From Rouxiella sp. WC2420 (GTDB lineage Bacteria > Pseudomonadota > Gammaproteobacteria > Enterobacterales > Enterobacteriaceae): 64,000 nt of DNA. Of the stretch, positions 56,311 to 64,000 are shown in pieces. The notes beneath the pieces are model-generated. The model saw only the letters and a list, made by a program, of their open reading frames with translations. It was not told the origin of the DNA and searched no databases. The stretch covers positions 372,001 to 436,000 of the forward strand of contig NZ_CP165628.1 of the NCBI RefSeq assembly GCF_041200025.1. Reading direction: 5' to 3'. Position 1 is the first letter of the stretch. Every line of letters begins with the position of its first letter. A program made the position numbers and the translations under genes.

Positions 56311-57111
56311 TTAAGCTCGATGTCCCAAAGGTATCACCAGCGGGGTATGGGAAATTGGGCAATCGATGATGTGACAGCGCAGGCCAAATACTTGCTCAAT
56401 CAACTGCGGCGTGACGATTTCTGCCGGAGCGCCTTCGGCAATAATCTGGCCGTCTTTCATGGCGATCAGATGACCCGCATAGCGACAGGCGTGATTGAGG
56501 TCGTGCAGCACCACTACCAGCGTGCGATCGTTTTGTCGGTTTAATCGACACATTAATTCCATTAAATCAATTTGATGGGCGATATCTAGCCAAGTGGTGG
56601 GTTCGTCCAGCAGTAATAAAGGTGTTTGTTGTGCCAACACCATGGCAATCCATACTCGTTGGCGCTGCCCGCCCGATAAATTATCTACCAGACTGTCGGC
56701 CAGTTCATAAACACCGGTTGCGCGCATTGCTTCATCTACCGCCTCAGAGTCTTTGCGACTCCAGCGGCTAAATAAGTTTTGATGAGGATAACGCCCGCGA
56801 GCCACTAGATCGGCGACGCTGATATCCCCCGGCGCGATAGAACTCTGCGGCAACAATCCTAGCTGTTTGGCGACCTCTTTGGTCGGCACCTCGTTAATCA
56901 TTTTACCATTCAGCCATACCGCTCCCGTTTGCGGCTGCATCAAACGGCTAAGCGTGCGCAGTAATGTCGATTTTCCGCAGGCATTCGGGCCGATAATTAC
57001 CGTCAGCTTGCCTTCGGGGATCGCCACCGACAAATCTCGGGCGACGACTTTTTTTTCGTAGCCGAGGGTGAGATTTTCTGCCCGTAAAGGGGATAAAGAT
57101 CGATTGCTCAT
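56311..57111 (-). CDS. fepC: Ferric enterobactin ABC transporter ATPase FepC
   Basis: ATPase of the inner-membrane FepBDGC importer. 266 residues. Walker A GPNACGKST has Ala where E. coli has Gly, the signature is LSGGQRQR, Walker B is LLLLDEPTTWLD, and the H-loop is in VVLHDLNHACR. The ATG at 57111 overlaps the fepG stop (TAATG); the longer frame upstream lies inside fepG. In E. coli fepE precedes fepC, but no such gene is here. Confidence 0.94.
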   Translation of the reverse strand: MSNRSLSPLRAENLTLGYEKKVVARDLSVAIPEGKLTVIIGPNACGKSTLLRTLSRLMQPQTGAVWLNGKMINEVPTKEVAKQLGLLPQSSIAPGDISVADLVARGRYPHQNLFSRWSRKDSEAVDEAMRATGVYELADSLVDNLSGGQRQRVWIAMVLAQQTPLLLLDEPTTWLDIAHQIDLMELMCRLNRQNDRTLVVVLHDLNHACRYAGHLIAMKDGQIIAEGAPAEIVTPQLIEQVFGLRCHIIDCPISHTPLVIPLGHRA

Positions 57112-58142
57112 TAGCGTCGTGATTCTCGAATTAACAGCCCAATCAGATAGATACCGCCAATGCTGACGGTTAATATCCCGACGGGTAATTGATAGGGAAG
57201 GAACATGCGCTGAGCAAGAACGTCGGCGGCAAGCAGCAACAGGGCCCCGGTCAGCGCCGCAAAAAGCAGCGGCTGTTGATGACTGGCACACAGGCGGCGG
57301 GAAATTTGCGGGGCTACCAGGGCGATAAACGAGATTGGACCTGCTATCGCCGTGGCCGCTGCGGTGAGGGAAACGCCGACCAACATTAATAGTAGTCGTG
57401 CACGTTCCACCGGCACGCCCAGAGCGCAGGCAGTATCATCCCCCATTTCCAGCAGGCGCATCCTCCGGCATAACCATTGTGCCAACACTACCGCGACTAT
57501 CATTACAGCAATGGCGGGCAGACTCTTTTGCCAGCTGATGCCGTTGAGCGAACCTGCACTCCATAACCCGGCGGTCAGGGCCGATTCTAAAGAGGCGTTG
57601 ATAATAAGCCAGGTGTTGGCTGCCGTCAGCAGGGCGCGAATGGCAATGCCGACAATGATCAGCCTGAAAGTTTCTACCCCTTTGCGCCACGCCAACCAAT
57701 AGACGAGTAACCCGGTAAAAATGCCTCCGGCCATAGCTCCGGCGGTGATCTGATTAATGCTGCCGTTAAACAGCACGATGATTATCAGCACGCCGGTGTA
57801 AGCGCCGGAGTTGAAACCAATGACGTCTGGGCTACCCAGCGGGTTGCGCATCAGCGATTGAAAAATAGCCCCGCTGATGCCCAGCGCTGCGCCGACGATC
57901 AGCGCTATCGTTACCCTCGGCAAACGCCACTGGGTCACAATAATGGATAGATTATGGGGACCTTCACCGCGAAGGGCATCGATCACCTGATGAGCGGTAA
58001 GTGAAAGCGCGCCGCTGCCAAGAGCGTAAACTGCCAGCACCAAGCAACACAACACCAGTGATAGTGCGATAAATAAAGGCCGCGTTAGACGGCTTTTTTT
58101 CGCAGCCAACGACGATTGGCCAAGTAGCGAATTTATGCTCAT
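57111..58142 (-). CDS. fepG: Ferric enterobactin ABC transporter permease FepG
   Basis: FecCD-family permease, 343 residues, with about ten transmembrane helices. The Q-loop contact segment contains GAIFQSLMRNPLGSPDVIG. It pairs with FepD to form the channel. It overlaps fepD by 4 bases and fepC by 3, so the three are translationally coupled in the order fepD-fepG-fepC. Confidence 0.95.
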   Translation of the reverse strand: MSINSLLGQSSLAAKKSRLTRPLFIALSLVLCCLVLAVYALGSGALSLTAHQVIDALRGEGPHNLSIIVTQWRLPRVTIALIVGAALGISGAIFQSLMRNPLGSPDVIGFNSGAYTGVLIIIVLFNGSINQITAGAMAGGIFTGLLVYWLAWRKGVETFRLIIVGIAIRALLTAANTWLIINASLESALTAGLWSAGSLNGISWQKSLPAIAVMIVAVVLAQWLCRRMRLLEMGDDTACALGVPVERARLLLMLVGVSLTAAATAIAGPISFIALVAPQISRRLCASHQQPLLFAALTGALLLLAADVLAQRMFLPYQLPVGILTVSIGGIYLIGLLIRESRR

Positions 58143-59179
58143 CCCCGGCTCAGTCCGTTATGACGGCGGACCAGCCAAATCAGCACCGGCGCACCGATCA
58201 GTGCCGTGACAACCGAAACTCTAAGTTCGCCAACAACTAACACTCTTCCTGCTAAATCCGCCGCCAGCAGCAGAGAAGGGGTGAGCACTAGTGTCCATGG
58301 CAGCATCCAGCGCGGAGTGGCGCGTGAAACACGTCTGGCGATGTGCGGCATCATCAGTCCGACGAAACCAATCGGTCCAACGGCGGCGGTCGCACTGCCA
58401 CAAAGCAGGGTAATAGCCAGCAGGCCGGCTAACTGAGTTAGAGCAATACGCGTGCCGAGCGCGGTGGCAAGTTCGCTGCCCATCGTTAGATTATTTAGCG
58501 CGCGGCTTATCAATAGCGTCAAAATTGTGGCAACTAAGATCGGCAGCGCCACGGTATGGATCACTGACAGGCTGCGAATATCCAGCGAACCCGCCTGCCA
58601 GAAGCGCAGCTGATCAAAAGCCAGCGGGTTAAGTAAAGAGATCCCCGAAGACATCCCTTCAAGCACTGCGCCGAGTGCGACACCAGCCAGCGTGAGGCGA
58701 ACAGGATTTAGCCTTCCGCGACCCAGCGCGCCAATCATTGCCACCAGCAGCGTGGCGACCATCGCGCCACCGAAGGCATACCACAAGTATTGATCGATGC
58801 CAGTCGCGCCAAAAAAGGCGATGCCCAGCACCACTGAGAATCCGGCCCCGGAATTAACGCCAAGAATGCCGGGATCGGCCAGCGGATTGCGCGTAAGAAT
58901 TTGCATCAGCGCGCCGGAAAGGCCCAGCGCAATGCCCGCCAGGATGCCCGCCAGCGTTCGCGGCAAACGCGCATCGTGAATAATCACACAGTCGGCGCTG
59001 GCACACTGGCCTTGCAAGGCGGGCAGCACGGTATCAAGAGGAATGGATTTTTCACCTATCGACAGGCTGAGCGCCACCATCGCCGCCAGCAGGAGGAGCG
59101 CGAGCAGCATGCCGCCCATCTGGCGTGAACCAGAAGAAAAGAAGGGTGAAGATGCTGAGGAGGTGATTAGACGAGACAT
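58139..59179 (-). CDS. fepD: Ferric enterobactin ABC transporter permease FepD
   Basis: FecCD-family permease, 346 residues, with the corresponding GALMQILTRNPLADPGILG segment and many hydrophobic helices. First gene of fepDGC, divergent from entS across a Fur box. Length matches the E. coli family. Confidence 0.95.
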   Translation of the reverse strand: MSRLITSSASSPFFSSGSRQMGGMLLALLLLAAMVALSLSIGEKSIPLDTVLPALQGQCASADCVIIHDARLPRTLAGILAGIALGLSGALMQILTRNPLADPGILGVNSGAGFSVVLGIAFFGATGIDQYLWYAFGGAMVATLLVAMIGALGRGRLNPVRLTLAGVALGAVLEGMSSGISLLNPLAFDQLRFWQAGSLDIRSLSVIHTVALPILVATILTLLISRALNNLTMGSELATALGTRIALTQLAGLLAITLLCGSATAAVGPIGFVGLMMPHIARRVSRATPRWMLPWTLVLTPSLLLAADLAGRVLVVGELRVSVVTALIGAPVLIWLVRRHNGLSRG

Positions 59180-59307
59180 AGCAGCCTTTTTATTACCAGG
59201 TATCTTTTAAACTTCAACGGCTTTGAAGACCTGACTGCGATTTGAAATCTATTGAATATGTTCATTATCGAAACGGTCCGTCGAATCAAAAAAAGTATGA
59301 ATGTTAA

Positions 59308-59322
59308 TGATATTTATTATCG
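59308..59322. promoter_or_regulatory. Fur box, fepD-entS divergent promoter
   Basis: TGATATTTATTATCG matches the 7-1-7 Fur consensus at 12 of 14 positions and sits in the 252-base gap between the divergent fepD and entS. Further overlapping A/T-rich half-sites (GTTATTGAT) continue downstream, so more than one dimer may bind. Confidence 0.75.
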
Positions 59323-59431
59323 TTATTGATTTCATTTGTATATGGTAGCATGCCTCAATGTTCTGTTGCAGTCCTCTTGAATCGGGATCTTGTTGCTGCA
59401 ACCCCAGTAACCGTTGGATTATGAATTTGCC

Positions 59432-60700
59432 ATGGATAAGCCCTCGATTTTATTGAATTTTAGTTTGCTAAAGACCCACCCTGTTTTTCGTTCCGTATTC
59501 TGCGCGCGCTTTATTTCAATATTGGCTCTTGGCCTGCTTGGCATCGCCTTGCCGGTGCAGATCCAGGCGCTTACCGGCTCGACGTTGTTAGTCGGTTTAG
59601 CCGTTACGCTGGCCGGTAGCGGCATGTTTGTCGGATTACTGCTGGGCGGTGTGATGGCTGACCGTTACGAGCGCCGTCGTTTAATATTGTTCGCCCGTTC
59701 CACCTGCGGTATGGGTTTCATCGGCTTGTGTATTAACGCCACACTGCCTGCGCCATCTTTATTCGCTATTTACGTCCTGTCAGTTTGGGACGGATTTTTT
59801 GGTGCCGTTGGCGTTACGGCATTATTAGCCGCTACGCCTGCGCTGGTGGGGCGTGAAAATCTGGTACAGGCCGGTGCATTAAGCATGCTGACCGTGCGTT
59901 TCGGCTCAATTCTTTCTCCTGCCATTGGCGGTCTGATTATTGCCAGCGGCGGGGTAGTGTGGAACTACGGACTGGCTGCACTGGGCACTCTGCTGACGTT
60001 AATCCCGCTGCTGCGTTTGCCGAAATTACTGCCTCCTCCGCAGCCACGCGAGCACACGTTAAAATCGCTGATTGGCGGCTTTAGTTTTTTATTGCGTAAT
60101 AAAGTGATTGGCATGGTGGCGCTGATTGGCGCCCTGCTGACAATGGCCAGTGCGGTGCGCGTGCTTTATCCGGCGCTTTCTGGTCTCTGGCAGGTGGATG
60201 CTTCGCGGCTCGGGCTGATGTATGCCGCCGTGCCGCTGGGAGCTGCCATCGGCGCCTTCACCAGCGGTCGCGTGGCCAGCGTGGCTCGTCCCGGTTGGAT
60301 GATGATGTTGACTGCGATTGCAGCCTTTGTCGCCATTGGGCTGTTCAGCCTGATGCCGTGGTACAGCACCGCGCTACTATGTTTGGTGGTGTTCGGCTAT
60401 CTCACGGCGATTAACTCTTTACTGCAATACGGCCTGATTCAGCGCCTGACGCCTGACGATTATCTCGGCAGGGTTAACGGCCTGTGGACGGCGCAGAATG
60501 TTATCGGCGATGCGATCGGCGCACTGTTGCTGGGCTCGATGGGGTCGGTGATGCTGCCTGCAATCAGTTCGGCCAGCTTTGGATTTGGCGCAGCCCTCGT
60601 CGGGTTGGTGCTGGTGTATTCGCTGCGGGCACTGCGAGAGTTGAGCAACGGTGGGCTAGAGGAGATTCGCCAGCCCACCAAACCAATTAATGGCCGCTAA
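59432..60700 (+). CDS. entS: Enterobactin exporter EntS
   Basis: Major facilitator family pump that moves enterobactin from the cytoplasm to the periplasm. 422 residues, about twelve transmembrane helices, with the MFS loop [19 protein letters not shown]. The ATG at 59432 ([17 protein letters not shown]) aligns with the E. coli start; the in-frame TTG at 59414 is less likely. Its end overlaps the convergent fepB by 14 bases. Confidence 0.94.
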   Translation: MDKPSILLNFSLLKTHPVFRSVFCARFISILALGLLGIALPVQIQALTGSTLLVGLAVTLAGSGMFVGLLLGGVMADRYERRRLILFARSTCGMGFIGLCINATLPAPSLFAIYVLSVWDGFFGAVGVTALLAATPALVGRENLVQAGALSMLTVRFGSILSPAIGGLIIASGGVVWNYGLAALGTLLTLIPLLRLPKLLPPPQPREHTLKSLIGGFSFLLRNKVIGMVALIGALLTMASAVRVLYPALSGLWQVDASRLGLMYAAVPLGAAIGAFTSGRVASVARPGWMMMLTAIAAFVAIGLFSLMPWYSTALLCLVVFGYLTAINSLLQYGLIQRLTPDDYLGRVNGLWTAQNVIGDAIGALLLGSMGSVMLPAISSASFGFGAALVGLVLVYSLRALRELSNGGLEEIRQPTKPINGR

Positions 60701-61652
60701 ACTGCGTTTCCAGCTGCGTCAGTAAATTATTGGCGCTGTAATAATCCAGCCGGAAGGTGTCGTTACCCATGGCGTAAACCTGTTTGTTTTGTACCGCAGG
60801 CAGGTGGCTAAGGAAAACGTTACTTTCTACGCGTTGCGCGTCAGTTTTATCCCCGGCAAACAGCAGCAGCGATTTACCGTTGAGCCCTGCCGCTAAATTC
60901 TCGCCTGATAGTTGAATGATGTCTTTGCGAATACCCTGAGTGTGGCCGCTGGCGGCGTTCGCTGGAGGTTGCGCCAGCGTGAAGCCGAGCTGCTGTAGCA
61001 TTTGCCCCTGTGGCGACGCCGGTGTCCAAAGATTGGCGGCCTTGCCATCTGGGCGATAAACCAGCGCAGAAATCGGCTGCGGTGGCAAATGCAGGCTTTG
61101 TTTCAGCGTTTTTTCTCGCTGGTCAAAGCTGGCCACGACTTTAGCGGCATCGGCTTCTTTACCGCTTGCCTCGCCCAGTTCTGCGGCCAATTCCTGCCAG
61201 CTTTTATCATCGTAGTTAACCACTATCACTGGCGCTATTGCCGAAAGCTGAGACATCAGCTTCATGGCCGAATCCCCACCCGTAGCCGAAATCACAATTA
61301 AATCCGGTGCCTCACCGGCAATCGCTTCGGCGTTAGCTTCACCGATATATAAAGCTTTCACTCCACGCTGTTTTGCCACGCTGCCCCATTGACGGAAAAA
61401 GCCCTGATCGTCAGCGATGCGGGTATTGGGGCTGGTGGCTCCGCTGGCAATAACTGGGGCATTAATCGCCAACAAAGTGCCGGTGACAGTCACGCTGGTG
61501 GAGACAATCCGCTGTGGCGGATGCTGCAAAATAAGGGTCCCGTGTGAGGTTTTAATCTGGCGTGGCCAGCCGTCAGCGGCGTGCGCAGCAGCCAAAAAGC
61601 CCCAAAATACTGCTAAAAACGCCATAAACAGGCGAAATTTCATCCACTTCAT
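60687..61652 (-). CDS. fepB: Ferric enterobactin periplasmic binding protein FepB
   Basis: Periplasmic binding protein that delivers ferric enterobactin to FepDGC. 321 residues with a signal peptide (about 1-25, ending AHA-AD) and the class III binding-protein two-lobe sequence ([18 protein letters not shown], then [11 protein letters not shown]). AAGG lies upstream of the ATG at 61652. Divergent from entC across a perfect Fur box. Confidence 0.94.
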   Translation of the reverse strand: MKWMKFRLFMAFLAVFWGFLAAAHAADGWPRQIKTSHGTLILQHPPQRIVSTSVTVTGTLLAINAPVIASGATSPNTRIADDQGFFRQWGSVAKQRGVKALYIGEANAEAIAGEAPDLIVISATGGDSAMKLMSQLSAIAPVIVVNYDDKSWQELAAELGEASGKEADAAKVVASFDQREKTLKQSLHLPPQPISALVYRPDGKAANLWTPASPQGQMLQQLGFTLAQPPANAASGHTQGIRKDIIQLSGENLAAGLNGKSLLLFAGDKTDAQRVESNVFLSHLPAVQNKQVYAMGNDTFRLDYYSANNLLTQLETQFSGH

Positions 61653-61790
61653 GTTCAGACCTTAAAAGTAAGTTACTAACGATTTCAATAGATTAATGTC
61701 AAATGCATGGCAGATGAATTATGCCAGACCCATTTTTCACGCATTGACACTGATAAACGCATCACGTACTTTAACGCGATTAAATACAAA

Positions 61791-61805
61791 TGATAATAAT
61801 TATCA
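61791..61805. promoter_or_regulatory. Perfect Fur box, fepB-entC divergent promoter
   Basis: TGATAATAATTATCA is a full 7-1-7 palindrome, 14 of 14 specified positions. The half-site AATTATCAT is repeated 12 bases further on (61798-61806 and 61810-61818), so two dimers could bind. It controls fepB on one side and the entCEBA operon on the other. Confidence 0.92.
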
Positions 61806-61840
61806 TCCCAATTATCATTATATTGCATGGGAGTTTACAG

Positions 61841-63031
61841 ATGGATACTGTGATGAAAGAACGTGATGTCTTGGGCGAAGAGTCAGTCAACCCAGTCGAA
61901 CTTTCACCTACCTCGGGCTTTTTCTTTACCTCTGCCTATCGAAGCCTCAGTACTGAGGGATGCCTGCTAAAAGTTACTGCATCAGCGGCCGATGGCGATG
62001 CCATTGACGGTGAGTTTCAGCGGGCTATCAAGACAGCTTTTATCGATGCACACGCCGCAGGCATCAAGCATCCAGTGCTGTGCGGGGCGATTCCTTTTGA
62101 TAAGCGCCTGCCTTCGGCGCTGTTTGTGCCACAGAAAACTCAGTGGCTGGATCGCCCATCCGCAATGGCGAGCGCAATGAGAACGGATAGCCCGCTGCCT
62201 GAAATAGAAAGCAAAACCGAGCTACCTGCTCAAAACATTTTTATGCAGATGGTCGGGGATGCCGTACAGGCAATGAATGAAGGGCGTCTCGACAAGGCCG
62301 TGCTGTCACGATTGCTGGAAATCAAAACCCGCAACCCGGTGTCACGCGATGCGTTGATGAACCGCGTAGTGGCGCAGAATCCCAACGGCTATCACTTCCA
62401 CGTACCTCTTGAAAAGGGGGTGTTGATCGGCGCCAGCCCAGAGCTGTTGCTGCGTAAACACGGCAATCAGTTTTATTCCAATCCTCTTGCCGGCTCGGCG
62501 CGGCGCGAAAGCAGTCCACAAAAGGATGAAGAGGTCAGCCGCCAACTGCTGAACTCGGGTAAAGACCTTTATGAGCATCACATTGTGATTGAGGGCATGC
62601 GCAAGGTACTGGCTGAACGCAGCCATTCTTTGCAGTCTCCTGATTCTCCTGAATTATTAAGCACGCCAACTCTGTGGCACCTATCGACGCCTATCAAAGG
62701 TGAAGCACGAGATGCGCGAGAAAACGCGCTGTCGCTGGCCTGTTTGCTACATCCGACACCGGCGCTGTGTGGCTCTCCGACAAATATTGCCCGTGATTTG
62801 ATTGAGCAATTGGAACCCTTCGATCGTGGCCTGTTTGGCGGCATCGTCGGCTGGTGTGACGATCGCGGAAACGGTGAATGGGTTGTCACTATCCGCTGCG
62901 GCACCGTTGTTGAAGATCAAGTTCGGCTGTTTGCCGGTGCGGGCATAGTCCCCGACTCTTCGCCTGAATCTGAATGGCATGAAACCGGCGTCAAATTAAA
63001 CACCATGCTGCGCGCATTCGGTTTGCATTAA
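61841..63031 (+). CDS. entC: Isochorismate synthase EntC
   Basis: Converts chorismate to isochorismate, the first step to 2,3-dihydroxybenzoate. 396 residues (E. coli 391), chorismate-binding fold with AGSARRES, HEHH-like ligand region (LYEHHIVIEGMRKVL), TPTLWHLSTP, GGIVGWCDDRGNGEWVVTIRC and IVPDSSPESEWHETGVKLN. The ATG at 61841 has GGGAG 7 bases upstream; the open frame upstream runs into the Fur box. Followed 69 bases later by entE. Confidence 0.95.
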   Translation: MDTVMKERDVLGEESVNPVELSPTSGFFFTSAYRSLSTEGCLLKVTASAADGDAIDGEFQRAIKTAFIDAHAAGIKHPVLCGAIPFDKRLPSALFVPQKTQWLDRPSAMASAMRTDSPLPEIESKTELPAQNIFMQMVGDAVQAMNEGRLDKAVLSRLLEIKTRNPVSRDALMNRVVAQNPNGYHFHVPLEKGVLIGASPELLLRKHGNQFYSNPLAGSARRESSPQKDEEVSRQLLNSGKDLYEHHIVIEGMRKVLAERSHSLQSPDSPELLSTPTLWHLSTPIKGEARDARENALSLACLLHPTPALCGSPTNIARDLIEQLEPFDRGLFGGIVGWCDDRGNGEWVVTIRCGTVVEDQVRLFAGAGIVPDSSPESEWHETGVKLNTMLRAFGLH

Positions 63032-63100
63032 TTTCGAGAACACCTCTGGAAAAGTAAGTTTTAAAACTGAGCTTAATAAAATAGGTTTGAGAGAATAACT

Positions 63101-64000
63101 ATGAGCATTGCTTTTAACTCCTGGCCCACCGATTTAGCCAAACGTTATCGCGAACGCGGCTATTGGATTGATCAGCCGCTGACCGACATACTTGCGCGCC
63201 AGGCCAACAATGACAGTATCGCGATGATTGATGCTGCTGGCAGTCTGTCTTATCGTGAATTGAATCAACAATCTGACCGGCTGGCAGGTGCGCTGCGTCG
63301 CCGTGGGCTGGCTTCCGGTGATACCGCATTGGTTCAGCTTGGTAACATCAATGAATTCTACGTAGTATTTTTTGCACTGCTGAAAGTCGGGATTGTGCCG
63401 GTTAACGCGCTGTTTAGTCATCAACGCAGCGAACTACAGTCCTACGCTGGCCAGATAAAACCGTCGCTTGTCATCGCCGATCGCAATCACGCGCTTTTTG
63501 GCAATGACACCTTTTTGAATGAGTTTCTCGTCCAGCATTCTTGTGTACGCCAAATCGCGCTGCATAACGAGGACAAGCCTGAACAATCATTAAAAGGGTG
63601 GATCGCCGAGCCGCAGGGCGATTTTATCGCCTCGCCAACCGCCGCCGATCAGGTGGCTTTTTTCCAGCTTTCCGGCGGCAGCACCGGCACGCCAAAGCTT
63701 ATCCCGCGCACGCACAACGACTATTACTACAGCGTCCGCGCGAGCGTCGAGGTGTGTCATTTCGATACCGACACCCGCTATCTTTGTGCTTTGCCCATCG
63801 CCCATAACTATCCAATGAGTTCTCCGGGCGCGCTTGGCGTGTTCTACGGCGGCGGGCAGATGGTTTTGGCTGCTGACCCAAGCGCACAGTTGTGCTTCCA
63901 GCTAATTGAAAAGCATAAAGTTAATGTAACTGCATTGGTTCCGCCTGCGGTCACGCTCTGGTTGCAGGCTATTGAAGAATGGGGCAGCAATCAGGCTTTG
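63101..64000 (+). CDS. entE: 2,3-dihydroxybenzoate-AMP ligase EntE (partial, cut by window end)
   Basis: Activates 2,3-dihydroxybenzoate as the adenylate and loads it on EntB. 300 codons are visible. The N-terminal ligase region and the P-loop [22 protein letters not shown] (in part) are present, then [15 protein letters not shown]. The gene continues past the window edge. AGAGAATAACT precedes the ATG. The remaining entB and entA would be expected beyond. Confidence 0.94.
   Translation, partial: MSIAFNSWPTDLAKRYRERGYWIDQPLTDILARQANNDSIAMIDAAGSLSYRELNQQSDRLAGALRRRGLASGDTALVQLGNINEFYVVFFALLKVGIVPVNALFSHQRSELQSYAGQIKPSLVIADRNHALFGNDTFLNEFLVQHSCVRQIALHNEDKPEQSLKGWIAEPQGDFIASPTAADQVAFFQLSGGSTGTPKLIPRTHNDYYYSVRASVEVCHFDTDTRYLCALPIAHNYPMSSPGALGVFYGGGQMVLAADPSAQLCFQLIEKHKVNVTALVPPAVTLWLQAIEEWGSNQAL

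Noticed and set aside
61790-61840. Extended entC start with an isoleucine-rich N-terminus
   Set aside because: The stretch is the Fur box read as codons; ATG 61841 has a good ribosome-binding site.

Overview
The window is chromosomal DNA of an Enterobacterales gammaproteobacterium. Gene order follows the E. coli/Yersinia backbone from fkpA through the str, S10, spc and alpha ribosomal operons to def-fmt and aroE, and the intact 16S and 23S genes have enterobacterial sequence. Details of the 16S gene and the enterobactin locus suggest the Yersiniaceae side (Rahnella / Rouxiella / Ewingella-like), but genus is an inference. There are no insertion sequences, phage genes or CRISPR arrays.

Layout. 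(1) 1-7700: fkpA, yheO, tusDCB and the str operon rpsL-rpsG-fusA-tufA. (2) 7750-9111: iron store genes bfd-bfr and an opposing short prepilin peptidase. (3) 9300-23260: S10, spc and alpha operons with the L4-type leader, S8 target and S4 pseudoknot region still visible. (4) 23450-29520: yhdN-zntR-arfA facing def-fmt-rsmB-trkA-mscL. (5) 29650-33870: dprA-smg-yrdD-tsaC-aroE and opposing yrdA. (6) 34030-40280: a complete rRNA operon, 16S - tRNA-Glu - 23S - 5S - tRNA-Thr - 5S, followed by a decayed duplicate of the operon tail. (7) 40300-44290: acs-yjcH-actP acetate operon. (8) 44400-45440: an S66 peptidase resembling MccF. (9) 45540-49690: a two-component system divergent from a cytochrome b561, a Tat-exported molybdopterin oxidoreductase and a methionine-rich secreted peptide. 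(10) 49700-64000: enterobactin synthesis and transport (entD, fes, ybdZ, entF, fepCGD, entS, fepB, entC, start of entE) with strong Fur boxes.

How it works together. Regions 1-6 are translation, secretion and protein quality-control housekeeping. Region 10 makes, exports, re-imports and hydrolyses enterobactin under Fur control; bfd in region 2 has a similar Fur-like site, so iron mobilisation from bacterioferritin may be co-regulated. FepA and FepE are missing from their usual E. coli places.

The most interesting segment is region 9. The set of sensor kinase, regulator, haem membrane protein, YedY/MsrP-like molybdoenzyme (here apparently an inner-membrane lipoprotein) and a 57-residue mature peptide with 12 methionines looks like a complete periplasmic oxidant-scavenging cycle. 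The peptide would be oxidised and the molybdoenzyme would re-reduce it. This resembles the hypochlorite defence described in Azospira suillum (YedY1/YedZ1/MrpX), but here it is controlled by a two-component system instead of a sigma/anti-sigma pair. Other items worth checking are an attenuator-like structure directly before rsmB, a long hairpin across the end of arfA, and two hairpins in an unusually long rpsG-fusA spacer.
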